From NCBI RefSeq assembly GCF_036345915.1, contig NZ_CP107785.1, positions 3,348,001-3,412,000 on the forward strand: 64,000 bases of DNA, given 5' to 3'. Below are positions 9,666-18,435 of this stretch, piece after piece; the first letter of the stretch is position 1; each line of letters starts with the position of its first letter. This DNA comes from Nocardia sp. NBC_00565 (lineage in GTDB: Bacteria; Actinomycetota; Actinomycetes; Mycobacteriales; Mycobacteriaceae). The notes beneath the pieces were generated by a model. The model searched no databases. It was not told the origin of the DNA and saw only the letters and a program-made list of their open reading frames with translations. Both the position numbers and the translations under genes were made by a program.

Positions 9666-11897
9666 ATGGCGAAATTCCTGTACCGGCTCGGTCGGTTCGC
9701 GTTCGAGAAGCGGCGGCTGGTTGTCCTGCTCTGGCTAGGGGTTATGGCCGCGCTGGTGGCCGGGGCAGCCAATGCGCCGACGGCCCCGCCGGATACGTTC
9801 TCGATCCCGGGCACTGAATCCCAGCAGGCATTCGATCTGCTCGGCGAACGTTTCCCCGGCACCAAATCCGATGGCGCACAAGCACGAATCGTCTTCGTAG
9901 CACCTGATGGCCAGCAAATCGGTTCCGAACCGAACAAGGCGGCGGTCGAGAGGATCGTCTCGGACGTGGCGGGCGGTGCGCAGGTGACGGGCGTACTCGA
10001 CCCGTTCCAGACCGGTGCGGTCAGTAAGAATGGCACGACGGCCTATGCGACCGTGAGCTACGGCGTGACCAGCGACAACCTCGCCGACGCCACCAAGACG
10101 GCGCTCACCGACGCGGTCGACACCGGCAAGGCCGCCGGGGTCACCGTGGAGATCGGCGGGTCCGCGCTGCAGGCCAAGCCTGAAATGGGTGCCGCCACCG
10201 AGGTCATCGGCATCGCCATCGCGGCCGTCGTACTGATGATCACCTTCGGTGCGTTCGCGGCCGCCGGTCTGCCCTTGCTCACCGCGCTGGTCGGGATCGG
10301 CGTCGGTATCGCCGCGATCGTGGCGATCGGCATGTCCACCACGACCACCACCCTCGCCATGATGCTCGGGCTCGCGGTCGGTATCGACTACGCGCTGTTC
10401 ATCGTCTCCCGCTACCGGACCGAACGCGCCGAGGGATACAGCGCCGAGGAAGCGGCGGGCCGGGCCGTCGGCACCGCTGGATCGGCAGTGGTTTTCGCCG
10501 GACTCACCGTGGTCATCGCACTGGCTGGACTGGCCGTCGTTGGTATCCCCGTCCTCACCAAAATGGGTCTGGCCGCGGCGGGCACCGTCGCCGTCGCCGT
10601 CGCGATTGCCCTGACGCTGCTGCCCGCGCTGCTCGGATTCTTTCAGCGGGCGGTTATGCCGCGGGCATTCCGCAAGGCCCAAGCCACTGATGCGCAGACA
10701 CCGGCCGACGGAAATACGCTGGCGGCCAACCCGATTCAAGCGGAAAAGCCCAGTATGGGCACTCGCTGGGCCGAGTTCGTCGTCCGCCGCCCGGTGGCAG
10801 TGCTGCTGATCGGCCTCCTCGGTATGGGCGCGCTCGCCTTGCCGGTGCGCAGCCTCGAACTCGGCATGCCCGGCGACGAATCGCAGCCGACCTCGACGAC
10901 ACAGCGCCGTGCCTACGATGCGCTCGCCGCGGGGTTCGGTCCCGGATTCAACGGGCCGCTCACCATCGCCGTGGACGTGCAGGGCGTCGGTGACCCGAAG
11001 GCCGCGCTGGCGCAGGTATCCAGGACCCTGGCAGCGACTGAGGGCGTCGTATCAGTATCGCCCGCGATGTTCAATCAGGCAGGTGACGCCGCCATGCTCA
11101 CCGTGGTGCCCGCCACCGGTCCATCGTCCACCGAGACCAAAGATCTTGTGCACGCACTACGCGGTGAGGCTGGCGATCTGAAAGCATCCACCGGTGCGAC
11201 CATCCTGGTCACCGGCGCGACCGCCATGAATATCGATGTCTCACAGAAGATGGCCGACGCACTCCTGCCGTACCTCGCGGTGGTGGTCGGGCTGGCGATC
11301 CTATTGCTGATGATCGTGTTCCGCTCGATCGCGGTACCGATCAAGGCGGCGCTCGGCTTCCTGCTCTCGGTCGGTGCGGCGTTCGGTGTGATCGTCGCGG
11401 TGTTCCAGTGGGGCTGGCTGGCGAACCTGATCGGAGTCCACCAGACCGGACCCGTGATGAGCATGATGCCGATCTTCCTGATCGGCGTGGTGTTCGGACT
11501 CGCGATGGACTACGAGGTCTTCCTCGTCACCCGGATGCGTGAGGCCTTCGCCCACGGGGAGAGCGCGATCGACGCTATTGTCACCGGATTCCGGCACAGC
11601 GGCCGGGTGGTGGTGGCCGCGGCGGCCATCATGATCGCGGTGTTCGCCGGATTCATCGGCGGTGGGGAACCGATGATCAAGATGATGGGCCTCGGGCTCG
11701 CGGCGGCGGTCTTCTTCGACGCATTCATCGTCCGAATGACCCTGGTCCCGGCGGTGCTCGCGCTGCTCGGCGACAAGGCCTGGTGGCTGCCGCAGTGGCT
11801 GGCGAAGATCCTGCCGAACGTGGACGTGGAGGGCGAGAGCCTGAACCGTACCGAGGCCGTCGAACCGGTGCGGGAACTCGAATCCGCCCGCGCCTGA
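9666..11897 (+). CDS. MMPL family (RND-type) membrane exporter
   Basis: 743 residues from the ATG at 9666 (MAKFLYRLGRFAFEKRR). An in-frame ATG at 9567 would start inside the operator array and give a non-homologous tail. It has the MMPL layout: TM1, a soluble loop, five TMs, then the same again. The paired TM Asp-Tyr motifs are present: Asp241 in GIDYALFIVSRYR and Asp615 in AMDYEVFLVTRMR, the proton-relay positions of MmpL proteins. The length is typical of the short class that exports lipids or drugs, rather than the ~950-residue mycolate MmpL3. Operators upstream suggest drug- or lipid-responsive repression. A terminator follows at 11911. Confidence 0.92.
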   Translation: MAKFLYRLGRFAFEKRRLVVLLWLGVMAALVAGAANAPTAPPDTFSIPGTESQQAFDLLGERFPGTKSDGAQARIVFVAPDGQQIGSEPNKAAVERIVSDVAGGAQVTGVLDPFQTGAVSKNGTTAYATVSYGVTSDNLADATKTALTDAVDTGKAAGVTVEIGGSALQAKPEMGAATEVIGIAIAAVVLMITFGAFAAAGLPLLTALVGIGVGIAAIVAIGMSTTTTTLAMMLGLAVGIDYALFIVSRYRTERAEGYSAEEAAGRAVGTAGSAVVFAGLTVVIALAGLAVVGIPVLTKMGLAAAGTVAVAVAIALTLLPALLGFFQRAVMPRAFRKAQATDAQTPADGNTLAANPIQAEKPSMGTRWAEFVVRRPVAVLLIGLLGMGALALPVRSLELGMPGDESQPTSTTQRRAYDALAAGFGPGFNGPLTIAVDVQGVGDPKAALAQVSRTLAATEGVVSVSPAMFNQAGDAAMLTVVPATGPSSTETKDLVHALRGEAGDLKASTGATILVTGATAMNIDVSQKMADALLPYLAVVVGLAILLLMIVFRSIAVPIKAALGFLLSVGAAFGVIVAVFQWGWLANLIGVHQTGPVMSMMPIFLIGVVFGLAMDYEVFLVTRMREAFAHGESAIDAIVTGFRHSGRVVVAAAAIMIAVFAGFIGGGEPMIKMMGLGLAAAVFFDAFIVRMTLVPAVLALLGDKAWWLPQWLAKILPNVDVEGESLNRTEAVEPVRELESARA

Positions 11898-11910
11898 ATG
11901 GAAACGCACT

Positions 11911-11939
11911 GGTAGGCCGTCCCGGGTGGGCGGCCTACC
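11911..11939 (+). terminator. Intrinsic-type hairpin after the MMPL gene
   Basis: GGTAGGCCG (11911-11919) and CGGCCTACC (11931-11939) form a perfect 9-bp stem with an 11-nt loop. It lies 13 bp after the MMPL stop and before the two-component operon. As usual in high-GC actinobacteria there is no clear U-tract. Confidence 0.65.
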
Positions 11940-11991
11940 GGTCACTTCGGGACCTGCCGATTAGGGTTCTCAACGACAAGGAGGAACGCAC

Positions 11992-13227
11992 ATGACCGCC
12001 GAATGGTCGCAATGGCCGCGTCGGCACAGCCGCGCCGTCGATGTGGTCATCGCCATTCTGCTGTGCGCTCTGGCCACATACGCGAGCCGGTTGGCCGATG
12101 ACGGCCACGGGCAGGGTCCGGTGGTGGTCCGTCCGGCGTCGCTCGCGGTGTTCGGATTATCGGCGATGGCCTCGCTCACGTTGCTGTGGCGGCGGCGGTT
12201 TCCGCGTGCGGTGCTGGTGGTCACCACCGCCTGCGGTATCGCGATCGGTGCCTTGGGTTTCGAGGTCTCGATCTTCAGTGCGGGTGCGGCCTTCGTCGCG
12301 GCGTACTCGCTCGGGCTGTGGTCATCGGATCTACGCACAGCCAAGATCGCACCGGTGATCTCGGGCGGGGCTTTGTTGATCACCTCCCTCATCGAGAATT
12401 TCACGCCGGTGCTGACCGGCGGACGCATCACGCTGATCGCCGGAGTGCTGGTGGCGGGCGCGTTCGCCGAAGCCGGGCGCAGCAGACGCAACTACCTGGC
12501 GGCCCTGCACGCGAGAGCCGAACTGGCCGAACGCACCCGCGAGGAGGAGGCTCGGCAGCGAGTCGGCGAGGAGCGGCTCCGGATCGCGCGCGAACTGCAC
12601 GATATCGTCGCGCACCACATGGCCCTCGCACACGCCCAAGCCTCCACTGCCGCATATCTTTTGCGTAGCCAACCGGATCAGGCGCAGGAGATGCTCGATC
12701 AACTGGCCGGCACCACCTCCGCGGCACTGCGGGAACTCAAGGCCACCGTGGGACTGCTGCGTGAGGACGACTCCGACGCTCCGCTGGAACCGACGCCGGG
12801 CCTGGCTCAATTGCCGGAACTGCTCACCTCTTTCGAGCGGACCGGCCTGACCCTGTCGCTGTCGATCACCGGGGTGCCGCGTCCGCTCTCACCCGGCGCG
12901 GACCTGACCGCGTACCGGATCGTCCAGGAGGCGCTCACCAATGTAACCAAGCACGCGGGCACCGCGGCGGCGACGGTGCGGCTCGTCTACTCCCGGTTGC
13001 TACTGACGATCAGTGTGGCCGACGACGGCGGCAAGGTATCCGAACGTGCTCGCGGCGAACAGGATTCGGAGAGCCAGGGCTACGGCCTGATCGGCATGAA
13101 CGAACGAGCCGTCTCCGTCGGCGGCCACCTGCACGCCGGGCGCAGGCCCGACGGCGGCTTCGAAGTCACCACCGAACTTCCGCTCGAGCGACCGGAAACC
13201 CCTGACCACGAGGACAAGACATCATGA
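11992..13227 (+). CDS. Sensor histidine kinase, NarL/DesK type
   Basis: 411 residues. The N-terminal ~150 residues contain four to five membrane helices without a large extracellular domain. A linker coiled coil (RAELAERTREEEARQRVGEE) leads to the HisKA_3 box with phospho-acceptor His203 in RIARELHDIVAHH. The ATPase domain shows the N box (EALTNVTKHAG) and G box (GYGLIGMNERA). It signals to the response regulator that overlaps its stop by 4 bp. The start has an excellent site, AAGGAGGAACGCAC before ATG. Its place after the MMPL exporter hints at membrane or drug stress sensing, but a terminator lies between them. Confidence 0.93.
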   Translation: MTAEWSQWPRRHSRAVDVVIAILLCALATYASRLADDGHGQGPVVVRPASLAVFGLSAMASLTLLWRRRFPRAVLVVTTACGIAIGALGFEVSIFSAGAAFVAAYSLGLWSSDLRTAKIAPVISGGALLITSLIENFTPVLTGGRITLIAGVLVAGAFAEAGRSRRNYLAALHARAELAERTREEEARQRVGEERLRIARELHDIVAHHMALAHAQASTAAYLLRSQPDQAQEMLDQLAGTTSAALRELKATVGLLREDDSDAPLEPTPGLAQLPELLTSFERTGLTLSLSITGVPRPLSPGADLTAYRIVQEALTNVTKHAGTAAATVRLVYSRLLLTISVADDGGKVSERARGEQDSESQGYGLIGMNERAVSVGGHLHAGRRPDGGFEVTTELPLERPETPDHEDKTS

Positions 13228-13928
13228 CCATCCGGGTACTGCTGGCCGACGATCAAGCCCTGCTGGCCGGTACCTTCCAGCTCCTGATCGATTCGGCCGA
13301 TGACATGGAGGTGGTCGGCATCGCCGGAAACGGCCGTGCGGCAGTCGAACTGGCCCGAGCGACCAAACCCGACGTGGTGGTCATGGACATCCGCATGCCC
13401 GGCGTCGACGGCCTGGCCGCGACCCAGGAGATCTGTGCCGACCCAGCCCTGCGCGAGACCCGCGTCCTGATCCTCACCACCTTCGAACTCGACGAGTATG
13501 TGGCGCAGGCCCTTCGCGCCGGGGCCAGCGGATTCCTCGGCAAAGACGTAGGCCCCGAAGAACTCCTGCGATCCATTCGCGCCGTCGCAGCCGGTGACGC
13601 CCTGCTCTCCCCGACCGCGACCCGCACCCTGATCGCCCGCTACCTCGCCCGCCCCGAAAGCCGTATCAGCGCAGCCGAATCCCTCGAGGTCCTCACCGCC
13701 CGCGAACGCGAAGTCGTCGCCATGGTCGCCCAAGGCCTGTCCAATGAGGAGATCGCCGAGAAGATGTACGTCAGCCCACTGACTGTCCGCACCCACGTCC
13801 AGCGCGCCATGTCGAAACTGGGTGTCCAGAACCGCGCTCAACTCGTGGTAATCGCCTTCCAGTCGGGGCTGGTACGCGTCGAGCCGCCACGGGAGGACGG
13901 CACCCGCCACCTCGGATCGACCCGGTAA
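13224..13928 (+). CDS. NarL/LuxR-family response regulator
   Basis: 234 residues. The receiver domain has the acidic pocket LADDQ, the phospho-acceptor Asp55 in VVVMDIRMPG, and Lys107 in FLGKDVG. The C-terminal LuxR HTH (about 165-215) reads LTAREREVVAMVAQGLSNEE and VSPLTVRTHVQRAMSKLG. Its ATG overlaps the kinase TGA (ATGA), indicating translational coupling, so the two form a cognate pair. Target genes are not evident. Confidence 0.94.
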   Translation: MTIRVLLADDQALLAGTFQLLIDSADDMEVVGIAGNGRAAVELARATKPDVVVMDIRMPGVDGLAATQEICADPALRETRVLILTTFELDEYVAQALRAGASGFLGKDVGPEELLRSIRAVAAGDALLSPTATRTLIARYLARPESRISAAESLEVLTAREREVVAMVAQGLSNEEIAEKMYVSPLTVRTHVQRAMSKLGVQNRAQLVVIAFQSGLVRVEPPREDGTRHLGSTR

Positions 13929-14161
13929 CCCAGTGCACGCATCTGATCGATGAATTGACAGATCAACGGCGGCGCGGGGTCGATCTCCATTGAGGCGAGG
14001 AAAATCGAGGCCTCCCACACACCAGCCTGCTCACCGGAGCTACACGACACCAACACCCCGAACCACACCCGATCATCGGCGGGCGGATACTCGGTCAAAC
14101 ACGCCGATGCCACCGCTGCCGCATCCAGCACACCTGCTTCGGCGACAGGCGTAACAGGCAT
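13838..14161 (-). CDS. Possible small hypothetical protein, convergent with the response regulator
   Basis: 107 residues with reasonable third-position GC and protein-like composition up to QMRALGYRVDPRWRVP. The last ~25 residues are antisense to the 3' end of the response regulator (91-bp overlap). No family is recognised and no strong ribosome binding site is seen. It may be a real gene whose original stop has been lost, or a decayed one. Confidence 0.35.
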   Translation of the reverse strand: MPVTPVAEAGVLDAAAVASACLTEYPPADDRVWFGVLVSCSSGEQAGVWEASIFLASMEIDPAPPLICQFIDQMRALGYRVDPRWRVPSSRGGSTRTSPDWKAITTS

Positions 14162-14789
14162 CGCTCATGAAAAGCAGCTGACCGGCACCGGATTCCGCGC
14201 AGTCAGTCCACGACATCGGCGGCGGTGATCCGACCACCCTTATCGGAGGTATGAAGCGTGAAACGACCGCCACGAATTGACCTGTGCCCACTCCACAACA
14301 ACCAATACGTCCGGTCGAACCGCTCCGCAGCTCCGCGCTTTGTAAACGGCCGGCCTCAGCACTCCAAGAGGGCGCCAGTGACGGCGGCCGCCAGACCCGC
14401 TCGGCGCCAATTGGATTCGCCCGCAACTGTTTAGCCAACGTCGGCTTGCTGCCCGAAGGGTCGCACGCCCGGGGCACGGCCTTTCCTTTCGCCGGTTGGG
14501 CACGACCGGCTCGGCATGTGGCATTTCAGCGCGTTCGCACAGTCAGGGCTACCGACCTGGCGATAAACCCAACCATCTGTGGGAGCCTGCCATCGGTTTG
14601 ACGCAAAACAGGGTGCCGCTCAGTCCTGACACTCCCCCACCAGGTGAGCGGGGAGGGGCCCCGGCCGATGATGGGGATGGACAAGCGGGCGGCAACGGCG
14701 TAAAGCTGTTGATGAAGTGCCGACTACCCGATCTGAGCGATCCACGACCCTCGGTGCGAGAGCCGGGATCAACTTCGAGGCGAGCGACG
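14162..14789. other. Intergenic region before the kinase gene
   Basis: About 630 bp. The kinase frame is open upstream to 14496, but the N-terminal extension so encoded is low-complexity and unlike the rest of the protein, so it is taken as non-coding. The minus-strand frame ending near 14477 is Cys/Ser/Arg-rich and not convincing. No repeats or RNA genes were recognised. Confidence 0.4.
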
Positions 14790-17039
14790 ATGGGTGAGAA
14801 TTTCGGCGCGAGCACCTCCAACCTCGGTGGCGTCCGCGCGACGGCAACGCAGACCGCGTTGACGACCCTGGTTGCCCAGTTCGCCGAACGCTGGCACTCA
14901 TCGAGCGAACCGCCCAATCTGTCGATTCACCTGCCGGTCGAGCCCGCACTGCGGCGAACCGTGCTGATCGAGCTGATCAAAGTGGATATGCACGAACGCT
15001 GGCAGCGCAGCGACGACGCGCTGCGCCTTGCCGACTATCGCAAACAATTCCCGGAACTGGGCACTGCTCCGCTGCCGCCGGACCTCATCTACGAGGAGAT
15101 CAGCGCCCGCAGCTGCCGCAACGACGTCGACCTGACCGAATACCAGCACGACTACCCGACCCAGATGGCGCGCATCACCGAGAGTTTCGACCTCAGCGGC
15201 CCGCGTACCACGCTGCTGGCCGACCCCACCGCGCTCGATGCCATCGACACCATCGCCCCGGGCGTCACTGTCGACGACTTCGACCTGCTGCTGCCGCTGG
15301 GCCGCGGCGCCTTCGCGCGCGTATTCCTGGCTCGGCAGCGATCGATGGGCCGGCTGGTCGCGGTGAAGATCTCCCACGACCGCGGCACCGAACCACAGAC
15401 CCTGGCCCAGCTCGACCACGACTACATCGTCCGTGTCTTCGATCAGCGCCAGATCACCGAACAGCATCTGAAACTCATGTACATGCAGTACGTTCCCGGC
15501 GGCACTCTGCTGGGCGTGCTGCGACTGCTGCACCGCACCCCACCGGCCGAACGCAGCGGCAAACTGCTGCTGGCGGCTATCGACGCCGCCACCAGGAGCG
15601 GCGGCGTGGTCGAGCCGCAGCCCTCGGCCGCGCGTGCGGCACTCGAACGGCTCACCTGGCCGGAGACCGTCGCCTGGCTCGGCAGCCGCCTCGCGACCGC
15701 CCTGGACTACGCCAACCGCCACGGTGTGCTGCACCGCGACGTCAAACCCGCCAATGTGCTGCTCACCGCCGACGGTCAGCCCAAACTGGCCGACTTCAAC
15801 ATCAGCTTCAGCCAGCATCTGCCCGGCGCGAATCCGGTTGCCTACTTCGGTGGCTCGCTGTCCTACATGTCGCCCGAACAGCTCGAAGCCTGCCACCCCA
15901 GCCTGGCCACCACTGCCGCGGATCTGGATACCCGCAGCGACCTCTACGCGCTGGCGGTGGTCCTGTGGGAACTACTCACCGGACGGCGACCGTTCAACGA
16001 CGGACCCGGGGCCGGTGAATCCGAGCAATCGCTGCAGGCGATGATCGATCGACGCCACCGGCCCGTGGACGCGCACCTGCAGGCCGAGCTGCCCCCCGAG
16101 TGCCCTGCGGTATTGCGCGATGCACTGCTCACCTGCCTTGCGTCCGACCCCGCCGACCGTTATTCCAGCGGCGCCGAACTGGCCCTGCGGCTGGAATTGA
16201 GCCAGGATCGGGCCGCACGCGACCTGGTCGTCCCACCCGCACACAGCCTGCGGGCACGACTGCGCATGCGGCCGATACCGGTGGTGATTCCGGCGGGCAT
16301 GTTCGGCCAGGTCGTGGCCGGACTGTACCTGTCGGCGCACAACGTCCGGCTGATCCAACTCCAACTGGGATCCGAGGCCGCCGGGCGGTTGACCCATCTG
16401 GGGTATGTGGTAATCGCGATCTCCTTCCCGGTCGCGACCGCCGGGCTGCTGTACTGGTGCCGCAACGTCTTCCTCGTGCCCGACGGCCTGCGCCGGGGCA
16501 AGCGCTTCGACGAGGCCACCCTCGCCCGGGCGCGCGCCGACACCCTCGCCTGCGGTGACCGGATCGCTGCCGTCGCATTCATCGGATGGATCCTGGCCAT
16601 AGGCATCTTCCTGGTGAAGCTGCTGACGCTCGGGCCACTGCCGGCCGGATTGCTGGCGAATCTCATCGCCTCGAGCCTCATCGCGGCCGCGGCGGCGGTC
16701 GTGTATACGTACTTTCCAGCCACATTCTTCGTCTTGCGCTGGTACTACCCGGGTTTGGTCGCCGCCGGGCACACCTACCGCGACGACTCGACCCGGCTAC
16801 ACCGGCTGATCCTGCGCAGCCGCCTGTATCTCGGTGTGGCGGCTTCGGTTCCGCTGATCGGTGTACCGGTAGGGCTGATGTTCCTGACTCCGCACCAGCA
16901 GCATACGGTGATCGGCTCGATCGTAGCCTTGTGTGTCGGTGGGTTTCTCGCCTTCGCTGTCGCCCTGGCCACCTTCTACGCTCTGCAACGGGATCTGGAG
17001 GCCCTCGATCACATCGTGGATCCCCATCCCCACTTCTAA
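14790..17039 (+). CDS. Ser/Thr protein kinase with C-terminal membrane helices
   Basis: 749 residues from ATG 14790, preceded by GAGG at 14777; the open frame to 14496 is rejected. Residues 1-155 are a helical N-terminal region of unknown role. The kinase domain (about 160-440) has the glycine loop LGRGAFARVFLA, catalytic Lys in LVAVKIS, the HRD loop LHRDVKPANVLL (Asp317) and SYMSPEQ as the APE-like motif. The metal-binding motif is DFN (335-337) instead of DFG. After residue ~495 there are several hydrophobic segments (VVIPAGMFGQVVAGLYL, VVIAISFPVATAGLLYW, AVAFIGWILAIGIFLV and others), giving a multi-pass C-terminus rather than the single TM plus sensor of PknB. Conventional PASTA domains are absent. 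It probably phosphorylates cytosolic targets in response to a membrane cue. Confidence 0.9.
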   Translation: MGENFGASTSNLGGVRATATQTALTTLVAQFAERWHSSSEPPNLSIHLPVEPALRRTVLIELIKVDMHERWQRSDDALRLADYRKQFPELGTAPLPPDLIYEEISARSCRNDVDLTEYQHDYPTQMARITESFDLSGPRTTLLADPTALDAIDTIAPGVTVDDFDLLLPLGRGAFARVFLARQRSMGRLVAVKISHDRGTEPQTLAQLDHDYIVRVFDQRQITEQHLKLMYMQYVPGGTLLGVLRLLHRTPPAERSGKLLLAAIDAATRSGGVVEPQPSAARAALERLTWPETVAWLGSRLATALDYANRHGVLHRDVKPANVLLTADGQPKLADFNISFSQHLPGANPVAYFGGSLSYMSPEQLEACHPSLATTAADLDTRSDLYALAVVLWELLTGRRPFNDGPGAGESEQSLQAMIDRRHRPVDAHLQAELPPECPAVLRDALLTCLASDPADRYSSGAELALRLELSQDRAARDLVVPPAHSLRARLRMRPIPVVIPAGMFGQVVAGLYLSAHNVRLIQLQLGSEAAGRLTHLGYVVIAISFPVATAGLLYWCRNVFLVPDGLRRGKRFDEATLARARADTLACGDRIAAVAFIGWILAIGIFLVKLLTLGPLPAGLLANLIASSLIAAAAAVVYTYFPATFFVLRWYYPGLVAAGHTYRDDSTRLHRLILRSRLYLGVAASVPLIGVPVGLMFLTPHQQHTVIGSIVALCVGGFLAFAVALATFYALQRDLEALDHIVDPHPHF

Positions 17040-17192
17040 TACCCGCCAGCTGCACTGACGGGACCTCGTGGAACCATCCAGCTCGTGGCGGACCGGCGCC
17101 ACGACCAGACCTGCTTCGCAAGCGAATTCTCTCGAGCTGAGGATTTCGGTATTCGGTGGCTGAGGCAGCGGTTTCGCCTTTGCTGCCGGCCT

Positions 17193-17606
17193 TCAGGCAC
17201 TGCCGCCCAGGCCGAGTTGGTGCCGCATGCCGGCGGCGTCGATCAGCGCCCAATGCTCAGCGAGTTTGCCGTCTCGTATTCGAACCATGTCGATTCCGGT
17301 GACCTCATACCGTCGTCCGGACGCCACCAGGGTGCCGCGGATGGTGTAGCGGTTGACCGAGAACTCGTTCGAGGAGAGGTTCTGCTCGATCGTCACCGAG
17401 ACGTCCCGAAAGCCGTCGTCCATGTGTTCCCATTTGTCCTTCCAGGCGTCCAACCCGTAATGGTCACCGGAAACGCCGCCTCGATGGTCGACGACATCGG
17501 AGGCTATCAGCGCTAATGCTTCCTCGTATCGCCCTACACCGGTCAACTCGACGATGCGCCGGTGCACCTCGGCGACCCCCATCCTGTCCGTGGTCGGTTC
17601 TGTCAC
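17193..17606 (-). CDS. SnoaL-like (NTF2 fold) protein
   Basis: 137 residues from the GTG at 17606 (VTEPTTDRMGVAEVHRR), which is preceded by GGAGGATCGCC; a longer frame to 17837 would run through the TetR operators and is rejected. The cone-shaped NTF2/SnoaL pattern is clear: a helical start, LALIASDVVDHRG, then IRDGKLAEHWALIDAAGM at the end. Proteins of this type include ester cyclases, dehydratases and many of unknown role. It is divergent from a TetR gene with two shared operators, so it is probably the regulator's target and is induced by the regulator's ligand. Confidence 0.8.
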   Translation of the reverse strand: MTEPTTDRMGVAEVHRRIVELTGVGRYEEALALIASDVVDHRGGVSGDHYGLDAWKDKWEHMDDGFRDVSVTIEQNLSSNEFSVNRYTIRGTLVASGRRYEVTGIDMVRIRDGKLAEHWALIDAAGMRHQLGLGGSA

Positions 17607-17633
17607 GGCGATCCTCCATAGTCGATATCCCGC

Positions 17634-17692
17634 TAACCAGGGAGCTCCCCAGTTATATCTTCCGGTACGGTAACCAGGGAACTCCCCGGTTA
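17634..17692. promoter_or_regulatory. Two TetR-type operators between SnoaL and TetR genes
   Basis: Two 22-bp imperfect palindromes lie at 17634-17655 (core AACCAGGGAGCTCCCCAGTT) and 17671-17692 (core AACCAGGGAACTCCCCGGTT). Each matches its own reverse complement at 18 of 22 positions, and the two are near-identical. They are 37 bp apart centre to centre inside a 98-bp divergent intergenic region, the expected layout for autoregulation plus repression of the SnoaL gene. Confidence 0.8.
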
Positions 17693-17704
17693 GCAAGGAG
17701 AGAT

Positions 17705-18289
17705 ATGCCGTCGTTCGGCGATCAGGTAACTGGCCGAGGGCCGCGCCGTGGCCTCCGGGCGGATGCACAGCGCAACTACGACCAACTGGTATCCGCCGCC
17801 CGGGAGGTTTTCGCCGAGCATGGTGTGGATGCTCCATTGGACGAGATAGCGCGTCGTGCGGGCATCGGCAACGCCACGATGTATCGACATTTCCCGACGC
17901 GCCGTGAGCTGATCATTGCCGCGTACGCAGACGAGGTGGCCGCGCTGTGCGCGGACGGTACGGCATTGTCGGCAGCCGAGTCCGCGGATGAGGCGCTCTT
18001 CGAGTGGCTTCGCAGTTTCGTTGCGCATGTGGCCACCAAACGCGAGCTTGCGCTTGCCATCCCACCCGATCGGGACGATCAGCGATCGACGTTGTTCGAC
18101 CGTTGGCATGAGGCGATGCGCGCGACGGCATCGACGTTGCTCACGCGAGCACAGCGTGCCGGCACCGTGCGTGCCGACGTCGCAGTCTCCGACCTTCTGA
18201 CGCTGGTCAACGGGATCGCTGTGGCCAGCACCGATCCCGAGCAGATCGAACGCTGTCTCACGCTCCTGCGCCGTGGCATCGAGGCGTGA
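17705..18289 (+). CDS. TetR-family transcriptional regulator
   Basis: 194 residues from ATG 17705, with AAGGAGAGAT before it. The N-terminal HTH is canonical: REVFAEHGVDAPLDEIARRA followed by GIGNATMYRHFPTRRELI. The remaining helical domain would bind a ligand and form the dimer. It most likely binds the two palindromes in the intergenic region to repress itself and the divergent SnoaL-like gene. Confidence 0.92.
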   Translation: MPSFGDQVTGRGPRRGLRADAQRNYDQLVSAAREVFAEHGVDAPLDEIARRAGIGNATMYRHFPTRRELIIAAYADEVAALCADGTALSAAESADEALFEWLRSFVAHVATKRELALAIPPDRDDQRSTLFDRWHEAMRATASTLLTRAQRAGTVRADVAVSDLLTLVNGIAVASTDPEQIERCLTLLRRGIEA

Positions 18290-18435
18290 CCGATCACGCG
18301 CTCCCATCCCAGTTCGTGCAATCGAAACCGGGCGATCGCTGAACGTCACCTCGTTTCTACCGGGACCTATGAGGGACCGGCAGCAGGTCTGCACAAGCCT
18401 CGGCCGCATTTGGCATATCTGGGGTACACCTGCTC

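Noticed and set aside
9735..10739. Long minus-strand ORF inside the MMPL gene
   Set aside because: Shadow of a high-GC coding frame; no protein-like composition or start site.
14496..14789. N-terminal extension of the kinase
   Set aside because: Low-complexity, non-homologous, and a better start with GAGG lies at 14790.
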